Source: Durusdinium trenchii
Lineage: Eukaryota; Sar; Dinophyceae; Suessiales; Symbiodiniaceae
Length of the DNA stretch: 64,000 bases
Reading direction: 5' to 3'
NCBI GenBank assembly: GCA_963970005.1
Contig: CAXAMN010023684.1
Span: 274,865-338,864, forward strand
The notes under the pieces were generated by a model that ran no database searches, had not been told where the DNA came from, and worked only from the letters and a program-made list of their open reading frames with translations. Of this stretch, positions 30,974-40,894 are shown piece by piece; position 1 is the stretch's first letter, and every line of letters starts with the position of its first letter. Made by a program: the position numbers and the translations under genes.

Positions 30974-33900
30974 GGTGCTGGATCTTTTGGCGGATCCTCT
31001 ACTACTGGCCCCACGGGTCCATGGGCTCGGTCCCAGGAGAGGGGTGCCGCCTAAGCCTGAGGCTTCTGAAGGTCAAAGTGAATCTAGGGACTTTATACAA
31101 AGCAATACAGTAATTGTGGCTGGCAACAGATCACTAGTAGTTTGAGTCTGGGCCTATTTGATCCAGAAGGTGGCCGGCCCTGTGGAGGATGGCCTTCCGC
31201 TTTACTTCGCTGCCTGCAACTCAAACACATCCACAAACTGGTCATCGCTGGTCCTGCTTTGTCCAACCTACTTGCAGACCGGGAAGGCAAAGGAGCGGCC
31301 CGTGCAGAACGTCTCACAGTGTCCTTAGCAACTTCTCTTGGCGCAAGTTCAAAGCCAAATGCAAAGCGCACCGAAGGAGGCTGATCAAGGAGAACCAGCT
31401 GCTTGAAGTCGAAATGGGTGTGACCTGTCGAGGTTTGGTGCTTTCAAGCAACACTTTCTGCTGAAGTACAGCACCACACCTGGAGCCTTCCGACAAAGAA
31501 ATGTTGAAACGTACCTCAAGATCCGTGCGAATGGAGGAAAACAGCTACATGGGTAACCAGTTGACCACCACCAGACTGCAAGCTTGAAAGGCCTGTCATC
31601 ACAATGCACTGAAAATTCTCGAATGCCTCTGCAAGTGTCCTTTGCAAAAATAGCCTGTCAAAGCAGCATTCTCTCTTTACCTCTCAAATATGTGTCCTCC
31701 ATATTTTTGTTGTAGTTCCAAATGTTGAATCCAGCCACCTGACTCAAGGTTTGAAGCCAGGGATTGGGAGACAAAAATGGATGATCTGGTGGCGGGGCTC
31801 AGCTTGAGTGCAGGTGAAAAAAGTGAACAGGACCATGTTTGAAATTGAGATAAGGTCAGGTGAGAAATTGAGTTGATGGAGAGAGAGGGAGCGAGGAATA
31901 AAGGCAATGGAAAGAAGGTGAAGAAACATACTGTAGTTCTCAAAAAGTTGGCAATGGTCATAAGAACAGAATGAGGAGGACATCTTGGAACGGATGTTTC
32001 TGTCAGAATTTGAGACTGTTTCTATTCTCCTCTCTAGTCAATGCACGTGGATCCCCAGAGCTTCCGTGGTACGCGCCCAGACCCAACCTGTTTGGCCCAA
32101 ACTCCGACCTTTTTGACCAGCAGCTGCAGTGGCTTGCGGCTTAAGTCGGACTCGAAAAAGGAAAAAAAACTACAGTAAGTATATCTTGCCATTAGCAAGG
32201 GCGATGCCATACAAGATCGAAACCTAGGTAGGAACCACCCTTTCAAATAGCCATGAGCTTCGCTTGAACCTCCCAGTTCACCAAAGTCGGGCATGTCGCG
32301 CCTCGCATGGGTTGGCGAAGTCAAGGCGGATTGTATTTCGCTGATTCTGGGCAGACGACACTGTGTGTATCAGTTGTCACCAAAGCGTTTGAACAGAAAA
32401 CAGCAATGATGAAATGGCACAATCTGACACTACGGACCGCTTCAGAAGCATCGCCGACGGAGTTGTTGGGCACCTACATTGTCAATCAGAAGGAAAACAG
32501 CAGTGCTCCTCTCATATTTATCTTGCTACCTTGAGAAAGGGAGCGAGCCACATGTGAGAGTCATCAGTGGTACAACAAACCTGCCGTGGCAAAATTGGCA
32601 GGTCATGATGCATGCTTTCAATTACACCGCCACCCTAACTTCATGTCGTGTGTTGTTTGAAGAAAGAAACCAAAACCATCAACTGTATGATACTGTATGC
32701 TCCCATATGCAAAACAGAAGTGGCCAAATATGTACTGAACAGTAGTTGCTGTGAGAACCCGCGCTGATAACTGTGCCACTTGCGCCCCGTCAAAGATGTT
32801 GTCCAGGATTCGAAGATCATCATCAACTCCCTGCCACACCACCGATAAGCAATTCAGGTGTGTATGCCAACAAGCTCTGGTGTTCTTGGCCTCCAGGTCA
32901 TTCAAGTCTCTTGGAAATGCATCAAGTCTCACCTGCACAAACTATATCTGGTTTATAGATACACTTCTAACATACCAACAACAACTTCAAACATGTATCT
33001 TCTCAAAACATGGCAACATCTTTGAAGTCTCAACTTGGAGCCTGATGACGTTGAATTGCATTCAGCGAGCTGTCCAGAACCTGAGATGACATCATTCAAG
33101 TTTGTGGTCCAAGTGCTGTCCGGGACATCTTCAGCGCCTCAAGTGCTGTTAGACCAACATAGAACTGATCTCCCCACGTCGAGTGGACCTGTCAAGCATT
33201 CTGCAAATTTAGTTCCAGTTAAGATTCTGCACTTATAGATAGAAGCTTCAAGTTCGTAGGAGTCTCAAACATGGTTCAAGACAGTGCACCACTTTTTGCA
33301 CTCTCGAACAACCCCTACAAAATCAATCACGAGCATTATCTCGTATTCAGCTGTCATTGCAAGAAGCCAGCCAGACAGTAATCGTCAGACTGCTACACAC
33401 CTGACACCAAGTGCGGACAGAATCAGCTGCAAGGATTCCAAATCGGCCCCATTGTTCTGGTCTAATCGACCTTTGACTAGATTCCTGGAGACAGAGCCTG
33501 TAAGTGTATACTGCATATAAACTCATATTTGTTTAAAGTTAGTGTGTGTGTGTGTGAGCAAGACATAAATAGACACTTGAAATTGTATGTATCCAGTTTG
33601 TATGGCTTCCTGTCTTCCGAACCCAGCCAAACCCAACCGCCTAGCCTTCCCTCGAGGTCTTTGTCGCTCTGTTGCTCGAGTCATAGGTCTTCCATCCAGA
33701 CCAGCCCGAGGAGTCTTCTGGTCAGGTGCCACGTGCACCATAGCTTGGAACCAAAGCAAAGACTTCAATATATACTTGTTTGGTTTCTTTGATACACATT
33801 CTCTTGGATGCCCATTTCATCTGATGTCAGTCTTCTTTTTTTCTCTTTCCATAGCGCATGAAAGAGGTGCATGGAGGGTGCATTCTGTCCCCACCTGCCC

Positions 33901-34245
33901 CCTGGGCGAGTCAACGTAGCTTACCTAAAGGTGTCGCTCGTTGTGCTCATGGGGTCAGCATGCTTGCATGAATCATTTGGTACGACTAGTTCAAAACATT
34001 TGTATATACACTACTCTGCTCGTTGAGAAATCCCCAGCTCAAGCCTTTCAATTGGGGAGTGGGTCAGCCCAAAACCATGTAAAGGCATGTGCTTCCCATA
34101 TTCGCAGCACTAAGAGAAGACTCTCTGCTTTGGCGCTCCAAGACTGCCCGCCTGCAAGCCTGCTGTTGGCGGCCTTCCCTCCCCAGCTTTGCCGTCAGCC
34201 TGCATCTTTCTTGCGCAGCGGTCTGATCTTTTTGGGGGGTAGGCC
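30974..34245. other. No secure gene; a few exon-like frames
   Basis: Weakly protein-like frames are 32938-32618 minus (RACWHTHLNCLSVVWQGVDD, then LRILDNIFDGAQVAQLSARV), 32307-32534 plus (GGLYFADSGQTTLCVSVVTK) and 33587-33770 plus. None has a recognised domain or a secure splice border. A (GT)8 run lies at 33541-33556. Confidence 0.35.
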
Positions 34246-34335
34246 GCGAGTAGCTAGGTAGCCAGTAGTAGCTAGAGGTAGCTAGTACGGCGAGGTAGCT
34301 ACTACTTACAAGCAGCTACTACTTAGGACAAAGGA
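34246..34335. repeat. GTAGCTA-rich inverted-repeat cluster
   Basis: Many GTAGCTAG/CTACTACT words. AGTAGTAGCTA (34264-34274) and TAGCTACTACT (34296-34306) form a perfect 11-bp stem with a 21-nt loop. A third AGCTACTACT follows at about 34314. Confidence 0.75.
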
Positions 34336-34344
34336 TAGCTCACA

Positions 34345-34404
34345 CTTCTTCAAGGAAGCTCCCCCCGCCGCCCTGAAGGTGGCGGGGGAAGCTTTCTTGA
34401 AGAG
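34345..34404. other. Strong 24-bp stem-loop
   Basis: CTTCTTCAAGGAAGCTCCCC and CCGCC (34345-34369) pair with GGCGGGGGAAGCTTTCTTGA and AGAG (34381-34404) around an 11-nt loop, with two mismatches and a small end offset. This is far longer than expected by chance. It could be a foldback remnant or a structured RNA. No U-tract follows. Confidence 0.75.
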
Positions 34405-34450
34405 GCACTCGCACTATTCATTTGGTTCCTAGATCTTTAGGGACAGAGGA

Positions 34451-34496
34451 TTGGCCTCCAACCTAAGAACGATGGCCTCCACCCTAGTAGCAATAG
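34451..34496 (-). repeat. Dispersed GGTTGGAGGCC motif, two copies (copy 5)
   Basis: The plus strand reads TTGGCCTCCAACCTAAGAAC and GATGGCCTCCACCCTAGTAG, the reverse complement of two tandem cores. It follows the 34.26-34.40 kb hairpins by about 50 bp. Confidence 0.75.
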
Positions 34497-35145
34497 CTTT
34501 CCTTGATTCAGGAGATCCTCTTCCGACATGTGAAAATGCAAGTGAATGTCTTGGATACTTGACTTGGCCCACACATTCAGCAGTTACAACCTAAAACTTG
34601 CAGTGCATCTGTCCACATGTGTCAATCACACAGCCTTATACTAAACAAACCAGTCAGTTTCGGTGCCTCCTCACCAGGTTCCTGTGTGGAAAGCGAGACT
34701 TCAGCGCAGGCTTTGCTGACAACACTCAATGGGTGCCTCCTCTTCGGAGTCCAGCGGAAGACAAGCCGGAAGCCAGTCATGCTCTGCAACAGCCTGAAGA
34801 TATGACGCATTTAGTTGACACCTTGATGTCTGCCTTTGGCCTCAAGCACAGACTCATCCTGTGTGAACAGAATCACTTCGCAGGCCTCCACCGCAATAGG
34901 ATAGCCAAAAAGAACTAGACGACGGTTGGCCCGAGAGCGAGAAAGGATTGTCAAGCAGTTCCGAGAAAAGAAATAGTTAAAATCGAGTTGTCCAAGAGCC
35001 ACGACTTCTTTATACAATCTGTTATTGAGTAAGAAGCTGCGAAGAATTTAGATTTAACATATTAAGAGAATAGATATGTAGAAAGAGAGAAAGAGAGGGC
35101 GGATGTGAAGGAGTGACAGTGTGGATGTGCAGATGTGTGGGTGTG
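34497..35145. other. No recognisable gene
   Basis: Short frames only. 34598-34918 plus is open for 106 codons without a known motif. 35085-35145 is a GA/GT-rich run leading into the satellite stack. Confidence 0.4.
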
Positions 35146-35822
35146 TTTACACCAGCCTGTTTCGCGCTCCCCAGTGGCACGGCGCCACGCAAATGCGCTT
35201 TCCACCAAGGCCGCGCAAGTCCGCATGGCACTGCGACATCACGGACGTAAATCGCCACACGGTCTGCCCACACACTCGAAGCAATCCTATCACACGACAC
35301 CGCCAAACATCCCGCTCACCAGCGACACGCCGCGTTTACACCAGCGTGTTTCGCGCTCCCCGGTGGCACGGCGCCACGCAAACGCACTTCCCACCAAGGC
35401 CGCGCAAATCCGCATGGCACTGCGACATCACGGACGTAATTTCGCCGCACGGTCTGCCCACACACTACAAGCAATCATATCACACGAGACCGCCAATCAC
35501 CCCGCTCACCAGCGACACGCCGCATTTACACCACGCAAACGCACTTTCCACCAAGGCCGCGCAAATCCGCATGGCACTGCGACATCACGAACGTAATTTC
35601 GCCACACGGTCTGTCCACACACTACAAGCAATCATATCACACGAGACCGCCAATCACCCCGCTCACCAGCGACACGCCGCATTTACACCAGCATGCTTCG
35701 CGCTCCCCAGTGGCACGGCGCCACGCAAATGCACTTCCCACCAAGACCTCACAAATCTGGCACTGCGACATCACCAACGTAATTCGCCACACGACACTAC
35801 AAGCAATCATATCACACTAGAA
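35146..35822. repeat. Tandem satellite 1 (~189-bp unit)
   Basis: TTTACACCA marks unit starts at 35146, 35335, 35525 and 35682. Units are 189 and 190 bp, then 157 bp where about 33 bp are missing, then a truncated unit. Each carries CGCTCCCCAGTGGCACGGCG and CACTGCGACATCACGGACGT. The frames over it (360 and 153 codons, plus strand) read the same peptide in different phases and are probably not genes. Confidence 0.88.
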
Positions 35823-35832
35823 GCAAACACCT

Positions 35833-36091
35833 CTGGGTCCAGCTCCGCAACGCTGTTTCCCGCACTACATTTGCACTACAAACTGGCCACTTCTGAACCC
35901 ACCTCCAAAAAGCTCTTTCCCAAACTACATTTGCACTGCAAACTGCCAGGTCTGAGTCCAGCTCCGAAAAGCTCTTTCCCGCACTACATTTGTACTACAA
36001 ACTGGCCACTTCTGAGTTCAGCTCCGAAAAGATCTTTCCCGCACTACGTTTGCACTGTCGCTACAAACTGGCCAGGTCTGAGTCCAGCTCC
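35833..36091. repeat. Tandem satellite 2 (~60-bp unit)
   Basis: CTGAGTCCAGCTCCGAAAAG units start at 35833, 35893, 35952, 36012 and 36078 (periods 60, 59, 60, 66). Each has TTTCCCGCACTACATTTG and ACTACAAACTGGCCA. Confidence 0.88.
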
Positions 36092-36094
36092 ACA

Positions 36095-36469
36095 AGTGAA
36101 GCGCCAAGTCTCCAAAATGAGCGCTTCGTACGAGACATCCTCCAAAAGTGAAGCGCCAAGTCTCCAAATCGAGCGTTTCGTACGAGACTTCCTCCAAAAG
36201 TGAAGCGCCAAGTCTCCAAAACGAGCGCTTCGTACGAGACGTCCTCCAAAAGTGAAACGCCAAGTCTCCAAAACCAGCGCTTCGTACGAGACTTCCTCCA
36301 AAAGTGAAGCGCCAAGTCTCCAAAACCAGCGCTTCGTACAAGACTTCCTCCAAAAGTGATGCGCCGAGTCTCCAAAACGAGCGTTTCGTACGAGACTTCC
36401 TCCAAAAGTGAAGCGCCAAGTCTCCAAAACGAGCGCTTGGTACGACACTTCCTCCAAAAGTGAAACGCC
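36095..36469. repeat. Tandem satellite 3 (exact 52-bp unit, seven copies)
   Basis: AGTGAAGCGCCAAGTCTCCA starts at 36095, 36147, 36199, 36251, 36303, 36355 and 36407, each exactly 52 bp apart. A partial eighth copy starts at 36459. All three minus frames are open throughout (211, 165 and 114 codons). Since 52 is one more than a multiple of three, each frame cycles through all three phases every 156 bp (motifs ETWRFTFGGSLVRSA, FGDLALHFWRKSRTK, FWRLGASLLEEVSYE). I regard these as repeat artefacts unless transcripts show otherwise. Confidence 0.92.
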
Positions 36470-36476
36470 CTTGACT

Positions 36477-36682
36477 CTCACCTGCATTTCGCGCCCTCGA
36501 CACGCGCGATCTCCGCAGAGGGTTGCGCGGGACCAATCCAAAACGCAATCTCACCTGCATTTCGCGCCCTCGACACGCACGATCTCCGCAGAGGGTTGCC
36601 CGCGACAAATCCAAAACCCAATCTTGCCTGCATTTCGCGCCCTCGACGCGCACGATCTCCGCAGAGGGTTGCGTTTCGTTCC
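36477..36682. repeat. Tandem satellite 4 (73-bp unit)
   Basis: CTGCATTTCGCGCCCTCGAC starts at 36482, 36555 and 36628, exactly 73 bp apart, with GATCTCCGCAGAGGGTTGC in each unit. It directly follows satellite 3. Confidence 0.9.
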
Positions 36683-36888
36683 GGCGGCACCGCCCCTGGC
36701 CTTAAGAGAGAAAGAAAAGAAGAGCGACAGGATACGCAGATGTGAGATGCGCAGATGTGAAGATGAGCAGAGATGTAGATGCGCAAATGTAGATGCGCAG
36801 ATGTGAAGATGTGAAGATGTAGATGAGACGTAGTTCTACAGATGCTTTTTTACGAAAAACCCTTCGCAGACGCTCTCGGGAAAAACAG

Positions 36889-37548
36889 CTACAGTAAAGA
36901 CTCTATCAGATTCTGAAGAGTCTGAAGACCTAAACAGGACAGCCTGTCCTCTTCGGGCTCCGTTAGCACGCCGGGCGCTCGTCGAATCTGATCGTGCGCA
37001 AGATCACCCCAATTGGGCTCACAATGCAGCTGCACCTCACCCAGAAAAATCGGGAAACCGTCCAGCAGGATCTCCATGTCCCTGCGGCCGTCCAACTTGG
37101 TGGAAATCCAAGAACTGTCCCAAAATCCTGCCTCACACCTCTGCTTGAATGCAAGCGAGACTTGTTGTAGTTCCAGACCTAAGCATTGAGCCGCATATCT
37201 AACGGACCCTCTGTGTGTCTTCCATTGACGCCACAAATATCTGAGACACTCTAATCATGCTGATCTCCATCTCGCATTCCAAATCGACTGTGATCTGCGA
37301 GCAGGCCAGCTCTTGGCTAGCAGTGACTAGCTTGCTAAGGCTTCTATGAAAGCTCCACAAAAAGAATCCGTGAAATTCGCACCGTGTGAGCTCGGCCACC
37401 AAAGAAAGGAGCCAACCTTTTTGCAAGTAAGAAAGGAATGGACAGAGCAAAGGAAATGAAGGACATCTTTTAATTCAGGAGAAGAGCCAAATGCTTTCGC
37501 CATTGGACGATCAAGACGGGTTGTGGCCAAGGCTGGGGCCAGACATGA
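36889..37548 (-). pseudogene. Coding-like region of unknown function in two or three frames
   Basis: Three minus frames follow each other. The first, open from about 37548 to 37327, has TTRLDRPMAKAFGSSPELKD. Next, 37450-37199 has VTASQELACSQITVDLECEM and then ISMIRVSQIFVASMEDT. Last, 37236-36889 has RYAAQCLGLELQQVSLAFKQ, RRDMEILLDGFPIFLGEVQL and LTEPEEDRLSCLGLQTLQNL. The sequence passes smoothly from one frame to the next (TQRVR into SVRYAAQCLG near 37200), so this looks like a single protein with frame changes or short introns. Composition is clearly protein-like. I do not recognise the family. Confidence 0.45.
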
Positions 37549-37630
37549 AGGTCATCTCGAGTCAAATTGACCTCTAACCCACTCAAAAAGAAACAACATA
37601 TACAGTTATTGTACGCCATACATTCAATAA

Positions 37631-37954
37631 TACGACCTGATCGAAGAGCTTGTCTGGAGTACGGGGATCACGGTCGTAGTCGCCAAGGACCTCGACACAA
37701 CGACTCTCTTTTGTCTGGACAATGTGTCATTTCAGCCATGTGGCGTTGATGGAATGAGGATCTGCTTTGACCTGAACACAACCACGTGGAAGGAGCGGAT
37801 TGAGTGGGAAAGAGAGCAAGGAAGCATTGCGCACAAAACATCAGAGCCGCACCTGGCGACCAACATCTTTCAAAACGACTGGAAAGCCACGTCCATCAAA
37901 CAATTCGATCTTAGTCCAGTGAAATTCAAGATCAGACTTGATTTGACCGCTTGA
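37631..37954 (+). CDS. Exon-like ORF of unknown function
   Basis: Open from just after a TAA near 37628. It reads YDLIEELVWSTGITVVVAKD, LDTTTLFCLDNVSFQPCGVD, MRICFDLNTTTWKERIEWER and FDLSPVKFKIRLDLTA to the stop at 37954 (107 codons). The alternation of strands and charged turns is typical of a globular domain. No ATG is near the 5' edge, so it is probably a last exon; an internal Met occurs in GVDGMRIC. It is divergently oriented to 36889-37548. Confidence 0.45.
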   Translation, partial: YDLIEELVWSTGITVVVAKDLDTTTLFCLDNVSFQPCGVDGMRICFDLNTTTWKERIEWEREQGSIAHKTSEPHLATNIFQNDWKATSIKQFDLSPVKFKIRLDLTA

Positions 37955-38006
37955 AGCGTTTCATGACATTATATGTAGATCACCTGGTGGATGCAGTAGC
38001 TTGGCT

Positions 38007-38369
38007 TCAGACTCCTGCAAGACCTACAAAGTCCTTGTCACCCCAAGTGGACACGCAGTTGAAAACCAATTGCCTCAACTGATTCAACTGAAAAAGAACA
38101 AGTTGATTTGAACTGATGTTGTAATGAACGCATGACTGATAAAGCCCTTCTAGCACATCCCACCTTCCACAAGGAAGAGTGGGAATTACCGCCTCAGTCG
38201 TGACTTGTTTCTTTGCTTCCTGGACCGAAGCCTTTGATTGAACATTTGGCAAGGGTGAGGACGCTTTGAAGTTGGCTGAGTTGGCTGGCAACAAGGGATG
38301 AACCTTGGTCACATCGCCGGCTCTCAAGTCAGCTTCCAATATGAACATCAAGGCAGAGGCCCATAACAC
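38007..38369 (-). CDS. Exon-like ORF of unknown function
   Basis: 120 codons: MLWASALMFILEADLRAGDV, TKVHPLLPANSANFKASSPL, then EGLYQSCVHYNISSNQLVLF. A mixed composition, with an N-terminal hydrophobic helix followed by an acidic segment. It lies 95 bp downstream of another coding-like minus frame (38464-38675), so both may be exons of one gene. The family is unknown. Confidence 0.35.
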   Translation of the reverse strand: MLWASALMFILEADLRAGDVTKVHPLLPANSANFKASSPLPNVQSKASVQEAKKQVTTEAVIPTLPCGRWDVLEGLYQSCVHYNISSNQLVLFQLNQLRQLVFNCVSTWGDKDFVGLAGV

Positions 38370-38463
38370 GTGGCTCCGATGACATCAAGCCTCACCAAAA
38401 TACTGCCAACACAAATGGCAAACAAATCCCGAAAAGGTTCTATTCGAAGGTTCCTACTGTTTC

Positions 38464-38675
38464 ATCAGTATCTCAGCAATGGGCTATCCAGCACGTCGGT
38501 TCCATCGAAGGTTCGAACAGGAAGATCAAGCCCCATCGCTGCTGCCTTGACCACAAAGAAACCCATGGACACATTGGTGTTAGAGAATATACCCCGGTTG
38601 AGTTGTCTGATGCAACGTTGCGGGCGGGCTGAACTCAGAAAGAGCAGGCCCTCAGTTTCTGAAGGTCAAGGACAT
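38464..38675 (-). CDS. Exon-like ORF of unknown function
   Basis: The minus frame reads SETEGLLFLSSARPQRCIRQ, then NRGIFSNTNVSMGFFVVKAA and MGLDLPVRTFDGTDVLDSPL to tandem stops. No ATG lies at the 5' end, but the composition is convincingly coding. The family is unknown. Confidence 0.35.
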
Positions 38676-38826
38676 TGGCCACAGATCTGGGCGGTGTGGA
38701 AATGCAAGGGGACAGTGCAAGGGCATCGGGCATGTGTGTGACCAGTCCTTTGTTCCACCTTTCCTGGCTGCTGTGTCATTCTGTGTCTACCCATAGCACG
38801 CACGATACAAATACAGTTCTACCGCC

Positions 38827-39774
38827 TTGCCTCTTGTTGGCTCAATTTCAGGTCAAATTGTCCAGAGGAAAGACTGGCAACTTCGAAGAACAAATTCATG
38901 TGTCCCGCTCTTCCTTGATATATTTACCTTTCTTGCTCACGCGTGTAGTGAAGCACTTCAATTACACCACCAAACAGTTTGTGATTTTCAAGATCGGAAC
39001 ACTCTGCAACTAGAGCTTGCGACGTCCAGAGCTGGCAAACAAAGGATTGCAAGGCAGAGGCGGCCACAGCAGTCCAGAGCTGGAGACAAATGCAGACACA
39101 GGGAGACAAATGTAAAGGATTGCAAGCAACATGCGGCCCAGAGCTGGGTGACAAATGTAAAGGATTGCAGAGGGCAGAGCAGGAAGACAAATGTGAAGGG
39201 TTGCAAGCGAGAGGGGGAGAGAGGAGGCACATGTAAAGGAAAGAAGGCAGACAAGGCGGACACAAGGGACAAGAAGGGAGAAAAAAACAAACAGAAGGGA
39301 GACAAGACGGACACAATGACCAACAAGAAGGGAGACAAGACCGGAGACAAAGGGAGACAAGGCAGACACAATGACCAACAAGAAGGGAGACAAAAGGAAG
39401 CAGAAGGGAGACAAGACGGACACAGTGACCAACAACAAGTGGGACAAGACCAGAAACAAAAAGAAACAGAAGGAAGACAAGGCGGACACGAAACAGAAGC
39501 GAGACAAGACCGGAGACAAAGGGAGACAGAAGGGAGACATGCGGACACAATGAAGGGAGACAAAAAGGCAGACAAAGACAAGGCGGGCACAATGACCAAC
39601 AAGAAGGGAGACAAAAGGAAACAGAAGGGAGACAAGACGGACACAGTGACCAACAACAAGGGGGACAAGACCAGAAACAAAAAAGAAACAGAAGGAAGAC
39701 AAGGCGGACACGAAACAGAAGGGAGACAAGACCCGAGACAAAGGGAGACAGAAGGGACGAGGCGGACACAATGA
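38827..39774 (+). CDS. Lys/Asp/Gly/Thr-rich repeat ORF, doubtful
   Basis: A 315-codon frame. The first ~60 residues are non-repetitive; the rest are GDKTDTMTNKKGDK-type repeats from the purine-rich array beneath. It is hydrophilic and without hydrophobic core. The opposite strand is open as well (303, 295 and 357 codons, Leu/Ser/Cys-rich with apparent membrane segments), a by-product of the same array. I would not accept either without expression evidence. Confidence 0.2.
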   Translation: MPLVGSISGQIVQRKDWQLRRTNSCVPLFLDIFTFLAHACSEALQLHHQTVCDFQDRNTLQLELATSRAGKQRIARQRRPQQSRAGDKCRHRETNVKDCKQHAAQSWVTNVKDCRGQSRKTNVKGCKREGERGGTCKGKKADKADTRDKKGEKNKQKGDKTDTMTNKKGDKTGDKGRQGRHNDQQEGRQKEAEGRQDGHSDQQQVGQDQKQKETEGRQGGHETEARQDRRQRETEGRHADTMKGDKKADKDKAGTMTNKKGDKRKQKGDKTDTVTNNKGDKTRNKKETEGRQGGHETEGRQDPRQRETEGTRRTQ

Positions 39775-40065
39775 CCAACAAGAGGGAGACAAAAAGGAGA
39801 CGAAAGATAACAGAAGGGAGACAAGACGGACACAATGATCAACAAGAAGGGAGACAAAAGGAAACAGAAGGGAGACAAGACGGACACATTTACCCACAAG
39901 AAAGGAGACAAGATGACAAGACCAGAGACAAAGAAAGAATCAAGGGAGACAAGGCGGACACAGTGACCAACAAGAAGGGGCACAGTGACCAACAAGAAGG
40001 GAGACCAAGGGAGACAAGCGGGACGGAAAGCGGACACGCTGTCCGGCAGCAAGGCGGACACTCTT
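39010..40065. repeat. Purine-rich GGGAGACAAG array with a ~222-bp higher-order unit
   Basis: The plus strand is almost only A, G and C, with endless AAGGGAGACAAGACGGACAC words. The block 39376-39540 recurs at 39599-39758 with few changes, a higher-order period near 222 bp. Earlier and later parts are more degenerate. Confidence 0.88.
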
Positions 40066-40770
40066 GGAAAGCATTTAGAACCCCTAACAGTAACCTGTTT
40101 GGGGCGTTACAGAAATTATGCGGGGGACAAATGAATAGAAATGCTGGAAAGGGGAAGAGGGCGGACGCCAGTGGAAAACAAAAGTAAATAAGGAACATGG
40201 CAAACAAATGAATAGAAAGGCTGCATGGCCCGCGGAAAAGGGCGGACACCAGCAGTGACAGAAAGGGCGGACACATCTTAAGAAAGAATTGAGAAACCCT
40301 ACGCAACGGCAACCTGTTTGGGGAATGAAAAGAAATGTTGCATCGCCAGCGGAAAAGGGCGGACACCAGCAGTGACGCACCTGGGAAACAAATGAATAGA
40401 AATGCTACATGGGCCAGTGGTAAAGGGCAGCCACCAGCAGTGACAGACCTGGGAGGCAAATGAATAGAATTGCTACATCGCCAGGGGCGGACACCGCCAG
40501 TGACAGACCTGGGAGACAAATGAATAGACATGCTACATGGCCAACGGAAAAGGGCGGGCACCAGCAGCGACAGACCTGGGAGACAAATGCTACATGGCCA
40601 GCGGAAAAGGGCGGACACCGCCAGTGACAGACCTGGGAGACAAATGAACAGAAATGTTGCAAATGAATAGAAATGCTACATGGCCAGCGGAAAAGGGCGG
40701 ACACGAGCACACAAAGGGCGGGCACATCTTAAGAAAGAATTGAGAACCCCTAACAGTAAACTGTTTGGTG
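40066..40770. repeat. ~65-bp tandem repeat array with embedded hairpin copies
   Basis: AAAAGGGCGGACACCAGCAG, then TGACAGACCTGGGAGACAAA and TGAATAGAAATGCTACATGG recur, with unit starts near 40358, 40426, 40486, 40553, 40610 and 40696 (57-86 bp spacing). The AGAACCCCTAACAGTAACCT...GTTTGGGG hairpin lies at 40077-40104, with variants at 40291-40324 and 40742-40770, at the array edges. Confidence 0.82.
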
Positions 40771-40894
40771 GGTAAAAAACTGCATGAAAAGATACGGTCA
40801 AAAAAGATCTCAGCGCGAAAACCCAAACAGTGTCAAGTAGAACAAAATTACGCCGGCATAGAGCCCAGATAGCACTTATATAAAGAAAAGTTGG

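Noticed and set aside
33587-33919. 110-codon plus ORF (PVCMASCLPNPAKPNRL...)
   Set aside because: The opposite strand is open over the same span with equal quality, and no domain decides between them.
34345-34404. Rho-independent terminator
   Set aside because: The stem is suitable but no U-tract follows, and the window is eukaryotic.
35121-36203. 360-codon plus-strand ORF
   Set aside because: It covers satellites 1-3 and reads the same peptide in different phases. Openness follows from stop-poor repeat units.
38924-40061. Leu/Ser/Cys-rich minus-strand ORFs of 303-357 codons that look like membrane proteins
   Set aside because: They are the antisense of the purine-rich array. Pyrimidine-rich codons give Leu, Ser, Phe and Cys automatically, and neighbouring phases are open as well.
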